A DNA stretch of 64,000 bases from Massilia rubra (lineage in GTDB: Bacteria; Pseudomonadota; Gammaproteobacteria; Burkholderiales; Burkholderiaceae_D): assembly GCF_011682065.1 (NCBI RefSeq), contig NZ_VUYU01000009.1:62001-126000 (forward strand). Reading direction: 5' to 3'. Positions 9,030 to 17,998 of the stretch are shown piece by piece. A program made the translations under genes and the position numbers. Under the pieces are notes generated by a model that had not been told where the DNA came from, did no database searches, and saw nothing but the letters and a program-made list of their open reading frames with translations. Position 1 is the stretch's first letter. Each line of letters opens with the position of its first letter.

Positions 9030-9581
9030 TTAATCGGCGTGGCGTTCGACCCAGACCGCGAAGGCGTCGACGAACTTCTGCAAAAAGGCCTTGGTGCTGT
9101 CGTTGGTGAGGTTGTCGCCGTCGTACTGGCTGGCGACATTGGCCAGGTAGGCTTCGGGCTGCTGCATGGCGGGCATGTTCAGGAACACCAGCGACTGGCG
9201 CAGGTGATGATTGGCCCCGAAGGCGCCGAGCGCGCCCGGCGTCACGCTGACCACGGCGCAGGGCTTGCTGCCCCAGGCGCTCTGGCCGTACGGACGCGAG
9301 CCGACGTCAATGGCGTTTTTCAGGGCGGCCGGCACCGAGCGGTTGTATTCGGGAGTGCAGAACAGGACCCCGTCGAATTCCTTGAGCTTGTCGCGGAATT
9401 CGGTGTAGACGGGCGGCGGCGCCGCGTCGTCGTCCTGGTTGTACAGCGGGAGCTGGCCGATCTCGATGATCTCCATTTCCAGCGTGGGCGGCGCCAGCAG
9501 CATCAGGGTCTTGGCGACCTTGCGGTTGAAGGAGTCCTTGCGCAAGCTGCCAATAATGACGGCGATTTTTCGTGAGGCCAT
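9030..9581 (-). CDS. NADPH-dependent FMN reductase (ChrR/azoreductase-type)
   Basis: 183 residues from the ATG at 9581, preceded by AAAGGA; an upstream in-frame start at 9647 lacks such support. Flavodoxin-like fold: the phosphate-binding loop GSLRKDSFNRKVA near the N-terminus and the FMN-contacting PEYNRSVPAALKNAIDVGS motif. Such enzymes reduce quinones, chromate or azo compounds with NAD(P)H and are soluble. It lies downstream of the NAD(P)H-binding oxidoreductase gene on the same strand (105-bp gap), so the pair may be one transcription unit. Confidence 0.88.
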   Translation of the reverse strand: MASRKIAVIIGSLRKDSFNRKVAKTLMLLAPPTLEMEIIEIGQLPLYNQDDDAAPPPVYTEFRDKLKEFDGVLFCTPEYNRSVPAALKNAIDVGSRPYGQSAWGSKPCAVVSVTPGALGAFGANHHLRQSLVFLNMPAMQQPEAYLANVASQYDGDNLTNDSTKAFLQKFVDAFAVWVERHAD

Positions 9582-9686
9582 GGCGGTCCTTTCGGGGGTG
9601 GTTGGTTGGTCGGAGATGCGTGATTTGCAAATCTTAACAATTTTCACAGTACCACGCGCGCGCGCTCCCGAACACCCCCGGAAGGC

Positions 9687-10325
9687 TTAATAGGCGATGG
9701 TAAAACGCTGGCGGCGGTGCGCCGGCTGTTCCAGCTCGTCGATCATGGCCACCGCGTAGTCTTCCACCGAAATGGCGCTGTTGCCGGCGCCATCGACCAG
9801 CAACTGGTCGCCGCCGAGGCGGAACACGCCACTGCGCTCACCTGGCGAAATCATCGCCGCTGGACTGAGCATGGTCCAATCGAGCGAGGCTTCGTCGCGC
9901 AGCAGATTGAGCGCTTGGCGCGCGCCTTCCGCGCTGGCGCGGTACGCGTCCGGAAAGCCTGGGGTGTCGAGCAGTTGCACGCCAGGCGCGACCTCGAGCG
10001 AGCCGGCGCCGCCGACGACCAGCAGGCGTGGCGCGTGCGCCTCCTTGACGGCGGCGATGATATTGCGCACGCCGGACAGGTAATACGACTGCACATCGCC
10101 GTGGGCGTGGCCGCTGAAGGCCGACAGCACCGCGTTCGCGCCGGCCAGTTGCGCGGTGAGCGCGGCGACGTCCATCACGTCAGCCTTGCGCGCCGTCAGG
10201 CGCTCGCGCGCGGCCAGCTTGTCGGGACGGGTCGCCAGCGCGGTGACGGCATGGCCACGGTTGAGTGCTTCATTCAATAAGGCTGTGCCGATGAATCCGG
10301 TGGCGCCGATCAAAACGATGTTCAT
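9687..10325 (-). CDS. NAD(P)H-binding protein (NmrA/BVR-B-like short-chain family)
   Basis: 212 residues. N-terminal Rossmann motif GATGFIGTALL and a following LATRPDKL loop typical of NADP-binding atypical SDR proteins (YwnB/biliverdin-reductase-B-like). Residues 120-190 contain DWTMLSPAAMISPGERSGVFRLG, a conserved C-terminal block of this group. No catalytic Tyr-Lys pair is evident, so it may be a redox sensor or a reductase on an unknown substrate. Faces the subtilisin-like protease gene across a 248-bp divergent region. Confidence 0.82.
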   Translation of the reverse strand: MNIVLIGATGFIGTALLNEALNRGHAVTALATRPDKLAARERLTARKADVMDVAALTAQLAGANAVLSAFSGHAHGDVQSYYLSGVRNIIAAVKEAHAPRLLVVGGAGSLEVAPGVQLLDTPGFPDAYRASAEGARQALNLLRDEASLDWTMLSPAAMISPGERSGVFRLGGDQLLVDGAGNSAISVEDYAVAMIDELEQPAHRRQRFTIAY

Positions 10326-10573
10326 TGCAATGCTCCTGCTGTGGGGTTGGTATGGAGAGCATCATGCCAGCAAGCATTGATCAGATAAACAGTGTCTTGC
10401 GCATTTCATTGTTACCGTTTTCTTATCAATGCAGCGGACTGGGCAATTTGAAGGCGGCTTGCGCTGACGCAAAGCGGACGCTGGCATAACGCCGATTATC
10501 GACAACACGCCTGACCGGGCGCATGAAACCGTGTCGTCGCGCGGTGCGGGGCGCCACCCACAGGAGGCACAGC

Positions 10574-12922
10574 ATGGACAAGCATAGCAGTCTGCAAGGC
10601 AGGACAAACAGTGCGAGTTACGACCGGCCGCGCGTGGTCGTGCGCTTTCGCGAAGGGGTGCGCCTGGCGGACCGTCCCGACCTGGGCGAGCAGATCGAAA
10701 ACACCGGCATCGGCCCGTGGCGGCGCCTCCTGGCGCAGTTCCCCGACCTGAAACTGAGCCCGGTCTTCACCGTGCTCAAATCGGACGACCTGCGCGAGCT
10801 GCAGCGGCGCGCGGCCGCCACGGACACGTCCTACCGGCCGGCCGACTTCAACACCTTCTATTATGTCGACGCGCCGCCCGAGACCGACCTGATCGAACTG
10901 GTACGCACGCTGCTGCGCTGGAACAGCGTCCAGACGGCCTACATCGACCAGGGCGGCCCCGACCCCGCCGTCAACGCGGCCAACGATCCGCGCTCGGTCA
11001 ACCAGGGCTACCTCGATCCTTCACCGGACGGCATCGACGCCGAATACGCGTGGACCTTTACCGGCGGCGACGGCGCCGGTCAGCGCTTCATCGACCTCGA
11101 ACGCGGCTGGACGCTCAATCACGAAGACCTGGCCGCGCACGGCGCCACCCTGCTGCACGGGACCCTGCTCGACACCTCGCGCGCGCACGGCACCTCGGTG
11201 CTCGGCGAAATCTGCGCGGTCGATAACGCGATCGGCTGCGTCGGCATTGCGCCCAACATCGCCTCGGTCGATGTGGTGTCTTTCCACGGCAGCACGCGCC
11301 CGAACGCCGTCATCGCCGCCATCACCAACCTCGCCTTCGGCGACACCTTGCTGCTCGAAGCCCAGGTCGCGCTCAACGGCACCGCCCTGCTCGGCCCCAT
11401 CGAAGCCTACGATGCCGAGTACGAGGCGATCCGCCTGGCCACGGCGCTCGGGATCATCGTGGTCGAAGCGGGCGGCAACGGCACCAATAACGGCGGCACG
11501 CCGGCGCTGAACATGGATACCTACACCACGCTCGGCGGCCAGGCCATCTTGCACCGCGATCCGGGCAATCCGCAGTTCCGCGATTCGGGCGCGATCATCG
11601 TCACCGCCGCCAGTTCAACCGCGCCGCACACGCGCCTGGCCTACGGCCCGCACGGCAAGCGCATCGACTGCTATGCCTGGGGCCAGGGCATCAACACCTG
11701 CTCGTCGAACGACGCCGGCTCCACCACGGCCTACACCACGGGCTTTTCCGGCACCTCGGGCGCCTCGCCGATCGTCACCGGCGCGGCGCTGGCGGTGCAG
11801 GGGCGCGCGCAGGCGCAGCTGGGCTACCGGCTCAGTCCGCGCCAGATGCGCGCAGTGCTCAGCGACCCGGCCACCGGCACCCTGCCCTCGGCGCTCGAAA
11901 CCACCCAGATCCGCGTCATGCCGAACCTGCGCAAGATCTTCGACACCTTCTTCAACGCCGGGCCGGACGTGTACCTGCGCGACTTCGTCGGCGATACGGG
12001 CCTGCCGCACACCGGCGCCATCTCGGCCAGCCCGGACATCATCCTGCGGCCCACGCCCGTGCCCTCGCCGCAGGCCAGCTTCGGCGCGGGCAGCGGCACC
12101 GAGAACAATGCGGGCCTCGGCTACAAGGCCGAAGCGGGCCAGGACAACTATATTTATGTGCGGGTGCTGAACCAGGGCGGCTCCGCCGCCGTCAACGTGC
12201 AGGCCACCGTGTACTGGGCGCCGGTGGCCACCCTGATCACGCCGGACCTGTGGAACCTGGTCGGCGCCACGGTCCTGCCGAACGTGCCGACCGGCGAGCA
12301 GCTGACGGTATCGAGCGCGCTGGTGTGGGCCAAGGCCGGCATTCCCGCACCGGGCCATTACTGCTTCGTCGGGCTGGTGGGAACAAGCGGCGACCCGGCG
12401 CCGGGACCGGCCGACTTCCTCAACTTCGATAACTTCCGGCGCTTCATCCGCGAGAACAACAACGTCACCTGGCGTAACTTCAACGTCGAGAACAACGATC
12501 CGGACGTCGAAGACCCGACGCTGCCGCGCGGCTTCAAGGCGCTGGCCTTCCTCGCGCCCGGCGCCCCGGACCGCGCCCGCAACATGGCACTGGAAGTGGT
12601 GGCGCGCCTGCCGGAAGGCGCGCGGGCAGTGCTGGAAGTGCCGCTGGTGTACTTCGAGATGCTGCGCGAGCGCCGCCAGTACGGGCGCGTGAAGATCGAC
12701 AGCGAGCGCCGCGTGGCCTTTTTGGCGATCAATGCGAGCGGGCGCACGGCGTTCGGCGAGGTGCCGTTTCCCGCCAAGTCGCGCATGGCGATGCGCCTGC
12801 TGGTCGAGATCCCGGAGCAGTACCGCGAACGCACGTTCCAGGTCTACGTGCGCCAGTTGTTCGAGCGCGAGGAAATCGGCAGGGTTACCTGGCAACTGGA
12901 GCCCAGGCGCGACGGCAATTGA
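10574..12922 (+). CDS. Subtilisin-like (S8 family) serine peptidase
   Basis: 782 residues from the ATG at 10574, preceded by AGGAGG; earlier in-frame starts are not needed. Catalytic Asp about residue 174 (FIDLERGW), His about 205 (HGTSVLGE), oxyanion Asn about 302 (EAGGNG) and Ser about 395 (GTSGASP). Residues 1-140 resemble an inhibitory prodomain rather than a signal peptide; no hydrophobic export signal is visible. After residue ~480 comes a beta-rich CARDB-like region and a C-terminal domain that I do not recognise. This atypical S8 group is found in GC-rich bacteria; cytosolic or non-classically exported location cannot be decided. Confidence 0.85.
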   Translation: MDKHSSLQGRTNSASYDRPRVVVRFREGVRLADRPDLGEQIENTGIGPWRRLLAQFPDLKLSPVFTVLKSDDLRELQRRAAATDTSYRPADFNTFYYVDAPPETDLIELVRTLLRWNSVQTAYIDQGGPDPAVNAANDPRSVNQGYLDPSPDGIDAEYAWTFTGGDGAGQRFIDLERGWTLNHEDLAAHGATLLHGTLLDTSRAHGTSVLGEICAVDNAIGCVGIAPNIASVDVVSFHGSTRPNAVIAAITNLAFGDTLLLEAQVALNGTALLGPIEAYDAEYEAIRLATALGIIVVEAGGNGTNNGGTPALNMDTYTTLGGQAILHRDPGNPQFRDSGAIIVTAASSTAPHTRLAYGPHGKRIDCYAWGQGINTCSSNDAGSTTAYTTGFSGTSGASPIVTGAALAVQGRAQAQLGYRLSPRQMRAVLSDPATGTLPSALETTQIRVMPNLRKIFDTFFNAGPDVYLRDFVGDTGLPHTGAISASPDIILRPTPVPSPQASFGAGSGTENNAGLGYKAEAGQDNYIYVRVLNQGGSAAVNVQATVYWAPVATLITPDLWNLVGATVLPNVPTGEQLTVSSALVWAKAGIPAPGHYCFVGLVGTSGDPAPGPADFLNFDNFRRFIRENNNVTWRNFNVENNDPDVEDPTLPRGFKALAFLAPGAPDRARNMALEVVARLPEGARAVLEVPLVYFEMLRERRQYGRVKIDSERRVAFLAINASGRTAFGEVPFPAKSRMAMRLLVEIPEQYRERTFQVYVRQLFEREEIGRVTWQLEPRRDGN

Positions 12923-12970
12923 TACGCCGGGCGTCATGGACGATAATGGATTGTTACCCGATCCTTATCA

Positions 12971-13882
12971 ATGCCCATGGCGCCTCTCGACCAGATTGAC
13001 CTGAACAGCCTGACCATCTTCGACGCCGTCGCCGAAGCGGGCAGTTTCACGGCGGCGGCCGAGCGGCTGGGCGTGGCCAAGGCCAGGATCAGCGTGCAGA
13101 TCGCGCGCCTGGAACGCCAGTTGGGGGTGTCGCTGTTTACCCGCACCACGCGCCAAGTGGCGCCCACCGAGGCAGGACGCGCGCTGCATGCGCAGTGCCA
13201 GCCCTTGCTGCGCGCCCTGTCGGACGCGCTGGCGCAAGCCGGTAGCGAGCAGGGCGAGTTGTCCGGCATGCTGCGCATCTCCACCACGGCGCTGCAGGTG
13301 GAACACTCGATCGGCCCGGCGCTGGTGGCGTTCATGGCGCGCCATCCACGCATCACTGTCGATGTGCGTACCGCCGACAAGGTGGCCGACATGGTTGCCG
13401 AAGGCATCGACCTGTCGTTTCGCATGGGCTGGCTGCGCGACTCGACCCAGCGCGCCATCAAGCTGGGCGAGTTCACGCAGCATGTGGTGGCGTCGCCGGC
13501 GTACCTGGAACGGCGCGGTTATCCGGCCACGCCGCAGGACCTGGCGCAACACGACTGGGTGGCGCTATCGCTGATGCGCACCCCGCTGACCTGGACGTTT
13601 ACCGGCGCCGATGGCGTCCAGGCCGTGGTGCACACCAATTCGCGCCTGCAGGTCGACTCGCCCGCCGCGCTGCTGGCGCTGATCGAACAAGGCGCCGGGG
13701 TGACGGTGATGGAAGGGCAAACCCTGCGCGCGAGTTTGAAGGCGGGCACGGTGGTCGAACTGCTGCCGCAATGGTCGCTGCCGCGCGGCGGCATGTACGC
13801 GGTGCTGCCGCCGGGACGCCAGGCGCCCGCGCGGGTGCGCGCATTTATCGAGTTCTATCGCGAGTTCTTGAGCGCGTTGTAA
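12971..13882 (+). CDS. LysR-family transcriptional regulator
   Basis: 303 residues (302 or 301 if an internal Met is used; no clear ribosome site helps). N-terminal winged helix-turn-helix at about 8-65 (FDAVAEAGSFTAAAERLGVAKARISVQIARLE), then the effector-binding domain with two Rossmann-like lobes. It follows the S8 peptidase by 48 bp on the same strand and has no divergently transcribed neighbour, unlike most LysR genes. Target not evident. Confidence 0.9.
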   Translation: MPMAPLDQIDLNSLTIFDAVAEAGSFTAAAERLGVAKARISVQIARLERQLGVSLFTRTTRQVAPTEAGRALHAQCQPLLRALSDALAQAGSEQGELSGMLRISTTALQVEHSIGPALVAFMARHPRITVDVRTADKVADMVAEGIDLSFRMGWLRDSTQRAIKLGEFTQHVVASPAYLERRGYPATPQDLAQHDWVALSLMRTPLTWTFTGADGVQAVVHTNSRLQVDSPAALLALIEQGAGVTVMEGQTLRASLKAGTVVELLPQWSLPRGGMYAVLPPGRQAPARVRAFIEFYREFLSAL

Positions 13883-13899
13883 GAGACGCAAGCGGTAAA

Positions 13900-14253
13900 C
13901 TATATTGATCGTCCCCGGACCGCGTCAGCAGGATCGAAGGAGTCTTCGCTGTGGATTTCGCCGTCATCATCCTGAACACGTGCATCGAGCGCCCTCGCGA
14001 TGGAGATCATCTTGCGAATGACCGCCGGGTCAGGATTTTTTGTATAAACCTCGCCAAGTTCCCACCATAGCGGCCATTTCTCGGCGTGCGACACCACCAG
14101 CCAGTTTTCGGACCCTGGATTTTCGTGATCGGGTTCGATCTCGCTATCGCCAGACGCGTAGTCCAGCCACTCCGCTAACGAGATCGCCGGACCATGTTCA
14201 TCAGCCCAGAACTGCCTGCGTGTTATGTGGAAATCGTAGCCCATCACTTGCAT
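13900..14253 (-). CDS. Hypothetical protein, small acidic
   Basis: 117 residues from the ATG at 14253, or 114 from the Met at 14244. Soluble, acidic, Trp-rich core (ENWLVVSHAEKWPLWWELGE), no membrane segment and no motif I recognise. Size, charge and compact alpha/beta look resemble small immunity-like proteins, but no toxin gene is adjacent, so that is only an impression. Its surroundings are locally AT-richer. Convergent with the LysR gene. Confidence 0.6.
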   Translation of the reverse strand: MQVMGYDFHITRRQFWADEHGPAISLAEWLDYASGDSEIEPDHENPGSENWLVVSHAEKWPLWWELGEVYTKNPDPAVIRKMISIARALDARVQDDDGEIHSEDSFDPADAVRGRSI

Positions 14254-14273
14254 TTCTTAAGATGAAAAGTGGA

Positions 14274-14582
14274 CTAAATCCTGCCGCGCCTGAACTCGGC
14301 CAGGAACTTTTTCGCCTGCGCCGCCGTCAGCACCACCACCGGGTCGCCATGCCAGGCGTACAAGAACGGCGTGCCCCCAAGACGGTCGGTCAGCTTGGCC
14401 GACAGCAGGAAGCGGGTGCCGGCCGGATGCAAGGCCGGGTCGACCAGCGCGCGCGCGCACTGCACGCGCAGGCTGGGGGCGAAGGCTTGCCCCGCCATCG
14501 GGCGGATGCGCAAGGCGCCGGTGCGCCCATCTTCGAACGACTCGACCGCAACGTCGCGGTAAGCCCAGGTATCACGGGTCAT
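14274..14582 (-). CDS. Hypothetical protein coupled to MFS transporter
   Basis: 102 residues; the start ATG (14582) overlaps the TGA of the MFS gene (ATGA), so it is the third gene of a marR-MFS-orf unit. No hydrophobic segment. Has the look of a small alpha/beta accessory protein (TRDTWAYRDVAVESFEDGR, then LTDRLGGTPFLYAWHGDPVVVL). Function unknown; the coupling argues for a role with the transporter. Confidence 0.65.
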   Translation of the reverse strand: MTRDTWAYRDVAVESFEDGRTGALRIRPMAGQAFAPSLRVQCARALVDPALHPAGTRFLLSAKLTDRLGGTPFLYAWHGDPVVVLTAAQAKKFLAEFRRGRI

Positions 14583-15844
14583 GCTGATGCTTTCGCAGGG
14601 ACGACCGGCGCGCGCACCACATGCGCCTCGCGGATCGGCAGGTTGATCAGGGCGGCCGCCAGGGCCAGCACGATGTCGGCGTACCACATCCAGGTGTAGT
14701 CGCCGTAGGTCACGAACGACAGGCCGCCGAGCCAGGCGCCGAAAAAGCCGCCCACCTGGTGCGACAGCAAGGTCAATCCGAACAGCGTGGACAGATAGCG
14801 CATGCCGAACAGTTTGCCGACCAGGCCCGCCGTGGGTGGCACGGTGGCCAGCCAGGTAAAGCCAAGCGCGCCGGCGAACACGTAGAAGGTGGTGGCCGTT
14901 TTCGGCGCCAGCAGGTAGATGACGATGATCACGGCGCGGCTGGCGTACATCAGGGCCAGCAAGGACTTCATGCGGTAGCGGGTCGAGAGCGCGCCGGCGC
15001 TCAAGCTGCCGGCGATGTTGAATAGGCCAATCAGGGCGAGCGCGGTGGCCGATACTCCCGGCGACAGGTTGCACAGGGCGACTTCGCCCGGCAGGTGCGT
15101 GACCAGGAATGCGATGTGAAAGCCGCAGGTGAAAAAGCCGGCGTGCAGGCACAGGTAGCTGCGGTCGCGCAGCGCGATCCTGATCTGCGCACCGAGGCCG
15201 ATGCCGGGCGCCTCGACCGGCTTGGCCGGGACCACGGCTGCGGGATCGGCCTTGGCCATCCCCGCGCCCTTGCGCAGCGGCCAAGCCAGCGGAATCGTCA
15301 GCAAGGTGGTGGCCGCCATGGTCAGCATCGCCATCACCCAGCCGGCGCTGTTAATGATCGCCTGCATCAGCGGGGCGAACACGAACTGGCCGAACGAGCC
15401 GCCGGCGTTGATGAAACCCGCCGCGAACGGACGGCGCGCGGCCGGCAAACGCTGCGCGGTGGCGCCGATCAGGATCGAGAAGCTGCCCGCGCCCGCCCCC
15501 GCCGCGCTTAAAAAGCCCATGGTAACGATCAGGCCCCACTGCGACGAGACGAACGGCGTGAGCGCCATGCCGGCGGCAAGCATGACGGCGCCGACGATAA
15601 TCACCCTGGCCGAGCCCCATTTGTCGGCCACCGCGCCGAACACCGGCTGCGCCGCGCCCCACATGAACTGGCCGATCGCCATGGCAAAGCTGATCGAGGC
15701 GATTCCCAGCCCGGTCGCGGTGTTAATCGGAGACATGAACAGGCCGGTGGTCAGGCGCGCGCCCATGGTGATCATCAAAATCGCCGAGGCGGCGAGGATC
15801 AGCAGCCACGCGGCGCGCGGGGTCATCTCAGTCTGGGTGGGCAT
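14579..15844 (-). CDS. MFS transporter
   Basis: 421 residues with about twelve membrane helices. Shows MFS signatures: the DKWG loop between helices 2 and 3 (FGAVADKWGSARV) and the mid-protein cytoplasmic loop. Resembles the oxalate/formate-antiporter-like and YbfB-like branch of proton-coupled transporters. Its first 17 bp overlap the end of the MarR gene, giving a marR-MFS operon typical of drug or organic-acid efflux under local repressor control. Substrate unknown. Confidence 0.88.
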   Translation of the reverse strand: MPTQTEMTPRAAWLLILAASAILMITMGARLTTGLFMSPINTATGLGIASISFAMAIGQFMWGAAQPVFGAVADKWGSARVIIVGAVMLAAGMALTPFVSSQWGLIVTMGFLSAAGAGAGSFSILIGATAQRLPAARRPFAAGFINAGGSFGQFVFAPLMQAIINSAGWVMAMLTMAATTLLTIPLAWPLRKGAGMAKADPAAVVPAKPVEAPGIGLGAQIRIALRDRSYLCLHAGFFTCGFHIAFLVTHLPGEVALCNLSPGVSATALALIGLFNIAGSLSAGALSTRYRMKSLLALMYASRAVIIVIYLLAPKTATTFYVFAGALGFTWLATVPPTAGLVGKLFGMRYLSTLFGLTLLSHQVGGFFGAWLGGLSFVTYGDYTWMWYADIVLALAAALINLPIREAHVVRAPVVPAKASA

Positions 15845-16292
15845 GATTCAGGTTCTCGATCAGGGGCGTTAGTCGGGCAAGCGTGGTGTCCAGTTGCGTG
15901 TGCAGGGCGCGCACGGCGTCGCGCCCGACCAGTTGTTCGAAGGCGCGCTGGGCGTCGCACCAGGCCAGGTAGGCTTGGCCCAGTTTTTCCTGGCCGGCGT
16001 CGGTGATGGTGACGATGCGCTGGCGGCTGTCGGCGCCGGGGCGCGCCGCGACCCAGCCCGCGTCGGTCAGCGGCTTGAGGTTGCGCGTGAGCGTGGTGCG
16101 CTCCATGCCGAGGCGCTCGGCCAGTTCGGCCACCGGCAGCGCGGCGCGCGCCACGTTGGCGAGCACGCTGTACTGGGTGGTCTTGAGGCCCACGGCGGCC
16201 ATGTGCTGGTCGTACACGCGCGACATGGCGCGCGTGAGCTTGCGCAGCTTGAAGCAGGTACAGCCCAGGGGCTTGTCGGTGGTATCGGTCAT
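15828..16292 (-). CDS. MarR-family transcriptional regulator
   Basis: 154 residues from the ATG at 16292 (MTDTTDKPLG); a start 9 codons upstream is possible. Winged helix-turn-helix at about 55-120, with ALPVAELAERLGMERTTLTRNL as the recognition region and a DSRQR wing. Contains an early Cys pair (GCTCFKLRK) that could act as a redox switch, as in OhrR/DUF24-type regulators; this is inference. First gene of the unit with the MFS transporter; the 105-bp divergent region towards the thioesterase gene is AT-rich and probably holds its operator. Confidence 0.88.
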   Translation of the reverse strand: MTDTTDKPLGCTCFKLRKLTRAMSRVYDQHMAAVGLKTTQYSVLANVARAALPVAELAERLGMERTTLTRNLKPLTDAGWVAARPGADSRQRIVTITDAGQEKLGQAYLAWCDAQRAFEQLVGRDAVRALHTQLDTTLARLTPLIENLNHAHPD

Positions 16293-16397
16293 GGTTTCGG
16301 GAAATAGGTGCAGGTACACTGATTATTCGAAGTATATTACAATCGATCTGCCTTGTGTGCATGGCCCGACTTTTTAATCAGCGATAAGAGGATGATG

Positions 16398-16931
16398 ATG
16401 GAACAAACAGACAAACGCCAGCAATGGCTGGACGACGCCGCGACAATGCGCGCCAGGCTGGCCGCGCCGGGCGTGGCCGACCGCGCGCAACTACGCAGCC
16501 GCAGCGGGATCGAGTTCCTGGAAGCGATCGGCAGCGGCGCCCTGCCCCCGGCGCCGATCGCGCAGTTGATGGGCATTGTGCCGATCTCGGTGGAGCCGGG
16601 TCGCACCGTGTTCCAGGGAACGCCGGAGCTGGCGCATTACAATCCGAGCGGCGTGGTGCACGGCGGTTATGCGGCCACCATGCTCGACACCGCGCTCGGC
16701 TGCGCAATCCATACGATGCTGCCGGCCGGCAAGGGATACACGACCCTGGAGTTGAAGGTGAACTATCTCCGCGCGATGACGGACCAGACCGGGCCGGTGC
16801 GGGCCGAGGCGACCGTGGTCAGCGTGGGTGGACAGGTGGGCGTGGCCGAAGCGCGCATCACCGATGCGAACGGCAAGCTGTATGCCTTTGCGACCACGAC
16901 TTGCCTGGTGTTCGATATCAGCGCTGGGTGA
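16398..16931 (+). CDS. PaaI-family thioesterase (hotdog fold)
   Basis: 177 residues counting from the third of three consecutive ATG codons (16392, 16395, 16398); the AGAGG just before 16392 best fits 16398. The active-site region VVHGGYAATMLDTALG followed by KVNYLRAM is diagnostic of PaaI-type acyl-CoA thioesterases, soluble tetramers that hydrolyse (aryl)acyl-CoA. Divergent from the marR gene, so it may be under MarR control. Its 3' end overlaps the convergent curlin-like gene by 14 bp. Confidence 0.9.
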   Translation: MEQTDKRQQWLDDAATMRARLAAPGVADRAQLRSRSGIEFLEAIGSGALPPAPIAQLMGIVPISVEPGRTVFQGTPELAHYNPSGVVHGGYAATMLDTALGCAIHTMLPAGKGYTTLELKVNYLRAMTDQTGPVRAEATVVSVGGQVGVAEARITDANGKLYAFATTTCLVFDISAG

Positions 16932-17874
16932 TGGTGGAGAGATTGCCGCTGCCGTTTTGCAGCACGCTGGCGGTAAAGGCATTGCCGGTTTGCGTGATGC
17001 GCGAGAAATTGCCTGTCGTCCAGTTGAGTACACCATTCTGCACCGTGGTGGCGCGGTTGTAGTTGCCGGCCTGGAGGATCTCGGAGACGCTGCCGTTGAG
17101 CGTCGATGTTGCAGAGGCAAAGTTCTCGTTTCCAGCCTGGACGATGGTCGAGCCGTTGACTGCCCCGCTTTCATCGGCGCGCGCGACGTTGCGTTCGCCG
17201 TTTTGCGTGATCGACTGGTCCACCGTGAAGATGGTGCCTTTCTGGCGCACCCAGGCGTCGTTCAATTTGCCGGTCTGCGCCACCCTGACGAAGGAGTAGG
17301 CGGCGTCATCCTGGTCGATGAACACCTTGTTGAAGGTGCCGTTCTGGTCGATCTCCGGTCCGCCGTAGCCCGAGAAGTACTGATAGACCACGATCCAGTT
17401 AGCCGAACCGGTCTGGCGCGCCGCGACCGAAAACGTGGGCAGCTCTTGTTGATTGAGCGAGGCGTAATTGTTGCTGCCGCGCTGATGGAGCGACAGTTGC
17501 GAACTGTTCACGTTGTCCTGCCTGAACACGCCCACATTGCCCTGTCCAGACTGGAACATATGGCTATCGCTGCGGTCGGCGTGCTCTTGCAGGACGCTGG
17601 CAACATTGGCGCGGCCCTCCTGGCTGACCTCGACACGCCCGACAGTGGCGATCTGGACGATGCCGCCATCGCGGATGACGGGGTCGCCGATATAGTTGTC
17701 GGCGCCGCGCTGTACCACGCTCACTTGCGCGTAATCGGTGCTCTCGCGCTGCTCGACAAGACTCTTGTTGCCGCTGCCCTGCTGGGTGGTGTTAACGGAC
17801 GTCTGCGCCGCCGCCGGGCCGCTGGCGCACGCCATGCCCGTGGCGAAGGCGATCGCCGTAAGTGCGGATTTCAT
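16918..17874 (-). CDS. Curlin-repeat-like secreted protein
   Basis: 318 residues with a cleavable signal peptide (ALTAIAFATGMACASGPAAAQT). The mature part is a string of ~22-24 residue units of the type x-Q-x-G-x-x-N-x-A-x-V-x-Q, for example IVQAGNENFASAT, ILQAGNYNRATTVQNG and ITQTGNAF, the Gln/Asn/Gly ladder of CsgA/CsgB amyloid subunits. Longer than CsgA (about 150 residues), with more divergent repeats in the middle. No csgD, csgE, csgF or csgG lies next to it. A perfect hairpin-forming inverted repeat precedes it at 17892-17915. Confidence 0.78.
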   Translation of the reverse strand: MKSALTAIAFATGMACASGPAAAQTSVNTTQQGSGNKSLVEQRESTDYAQVSVVQRGADNYIGDPVIRDGGIVQIATVGRVEVSQEGRANVASVLQEHADRSDSHMFQSGQGNVGVFRQDNVNSSQLSLHQRGSNNYASLNQQELPTFSVAARQTGSANWIVVYQYFSGYGGPEIDQNGTFNKVFIDQDDAAYSFVRVAQTGKLNDAWVRQKGTIFTVDQSITQNGERNVARADESGAVNGSTIVQAGNENFASATSTLNGSVSEILQAGNYNRATTVQNGVLNWTTGNFSRITQTGNAFTASVLQNGSGNLSTITQR

Positions 17875-17891
17875 GATGGGTCTCCCTGTGT

Positions 17892-17915
17892 TTGAACCTG
17901 ACGAATCAGGTTCAA
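17892..17915. other. Perfect 10-bp inverted repeat with 4-nt spacer
   Basis: TTGAACCTGA (17892-17901) and TCAGGTTCAA (17906-17915) are exact inverted copies around CGAA. It sits 17 bp upstream of the start codon of the curlin-like gene and about 84 nt past the ispF stop, both on the minus strand. It could be a 5' UTR hairpin masking the ribosome site, an operator, or a terminator for ispF; the lack of a T-run on the minus strand argues against an intrinsic terminator. Confidence 0.55.
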
Positions 17916-17998
17916 GTGTAGGGGTCGCGTTTTCAGGTCCGCCTGACGGCGATCAAGCTTCCCGGTCGCCGGGCCAGGCGGGCCTTGCTCACCGGTCC

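Noticed and set aside
10362-10607. 81-codon Cys-rich minus-strand frame in the NmrA/S8 divergent region
   Set aside because: Overlaps the strong ribosome site and start of the S8 gene; no supporting signals.
11615-12937. 440-codon minus-strand frame opposite the S8 peptidase
   Set aside because: Shadow of the peptidase's C-terminal half; His/Arg/Ala-rich, no ribosome site.
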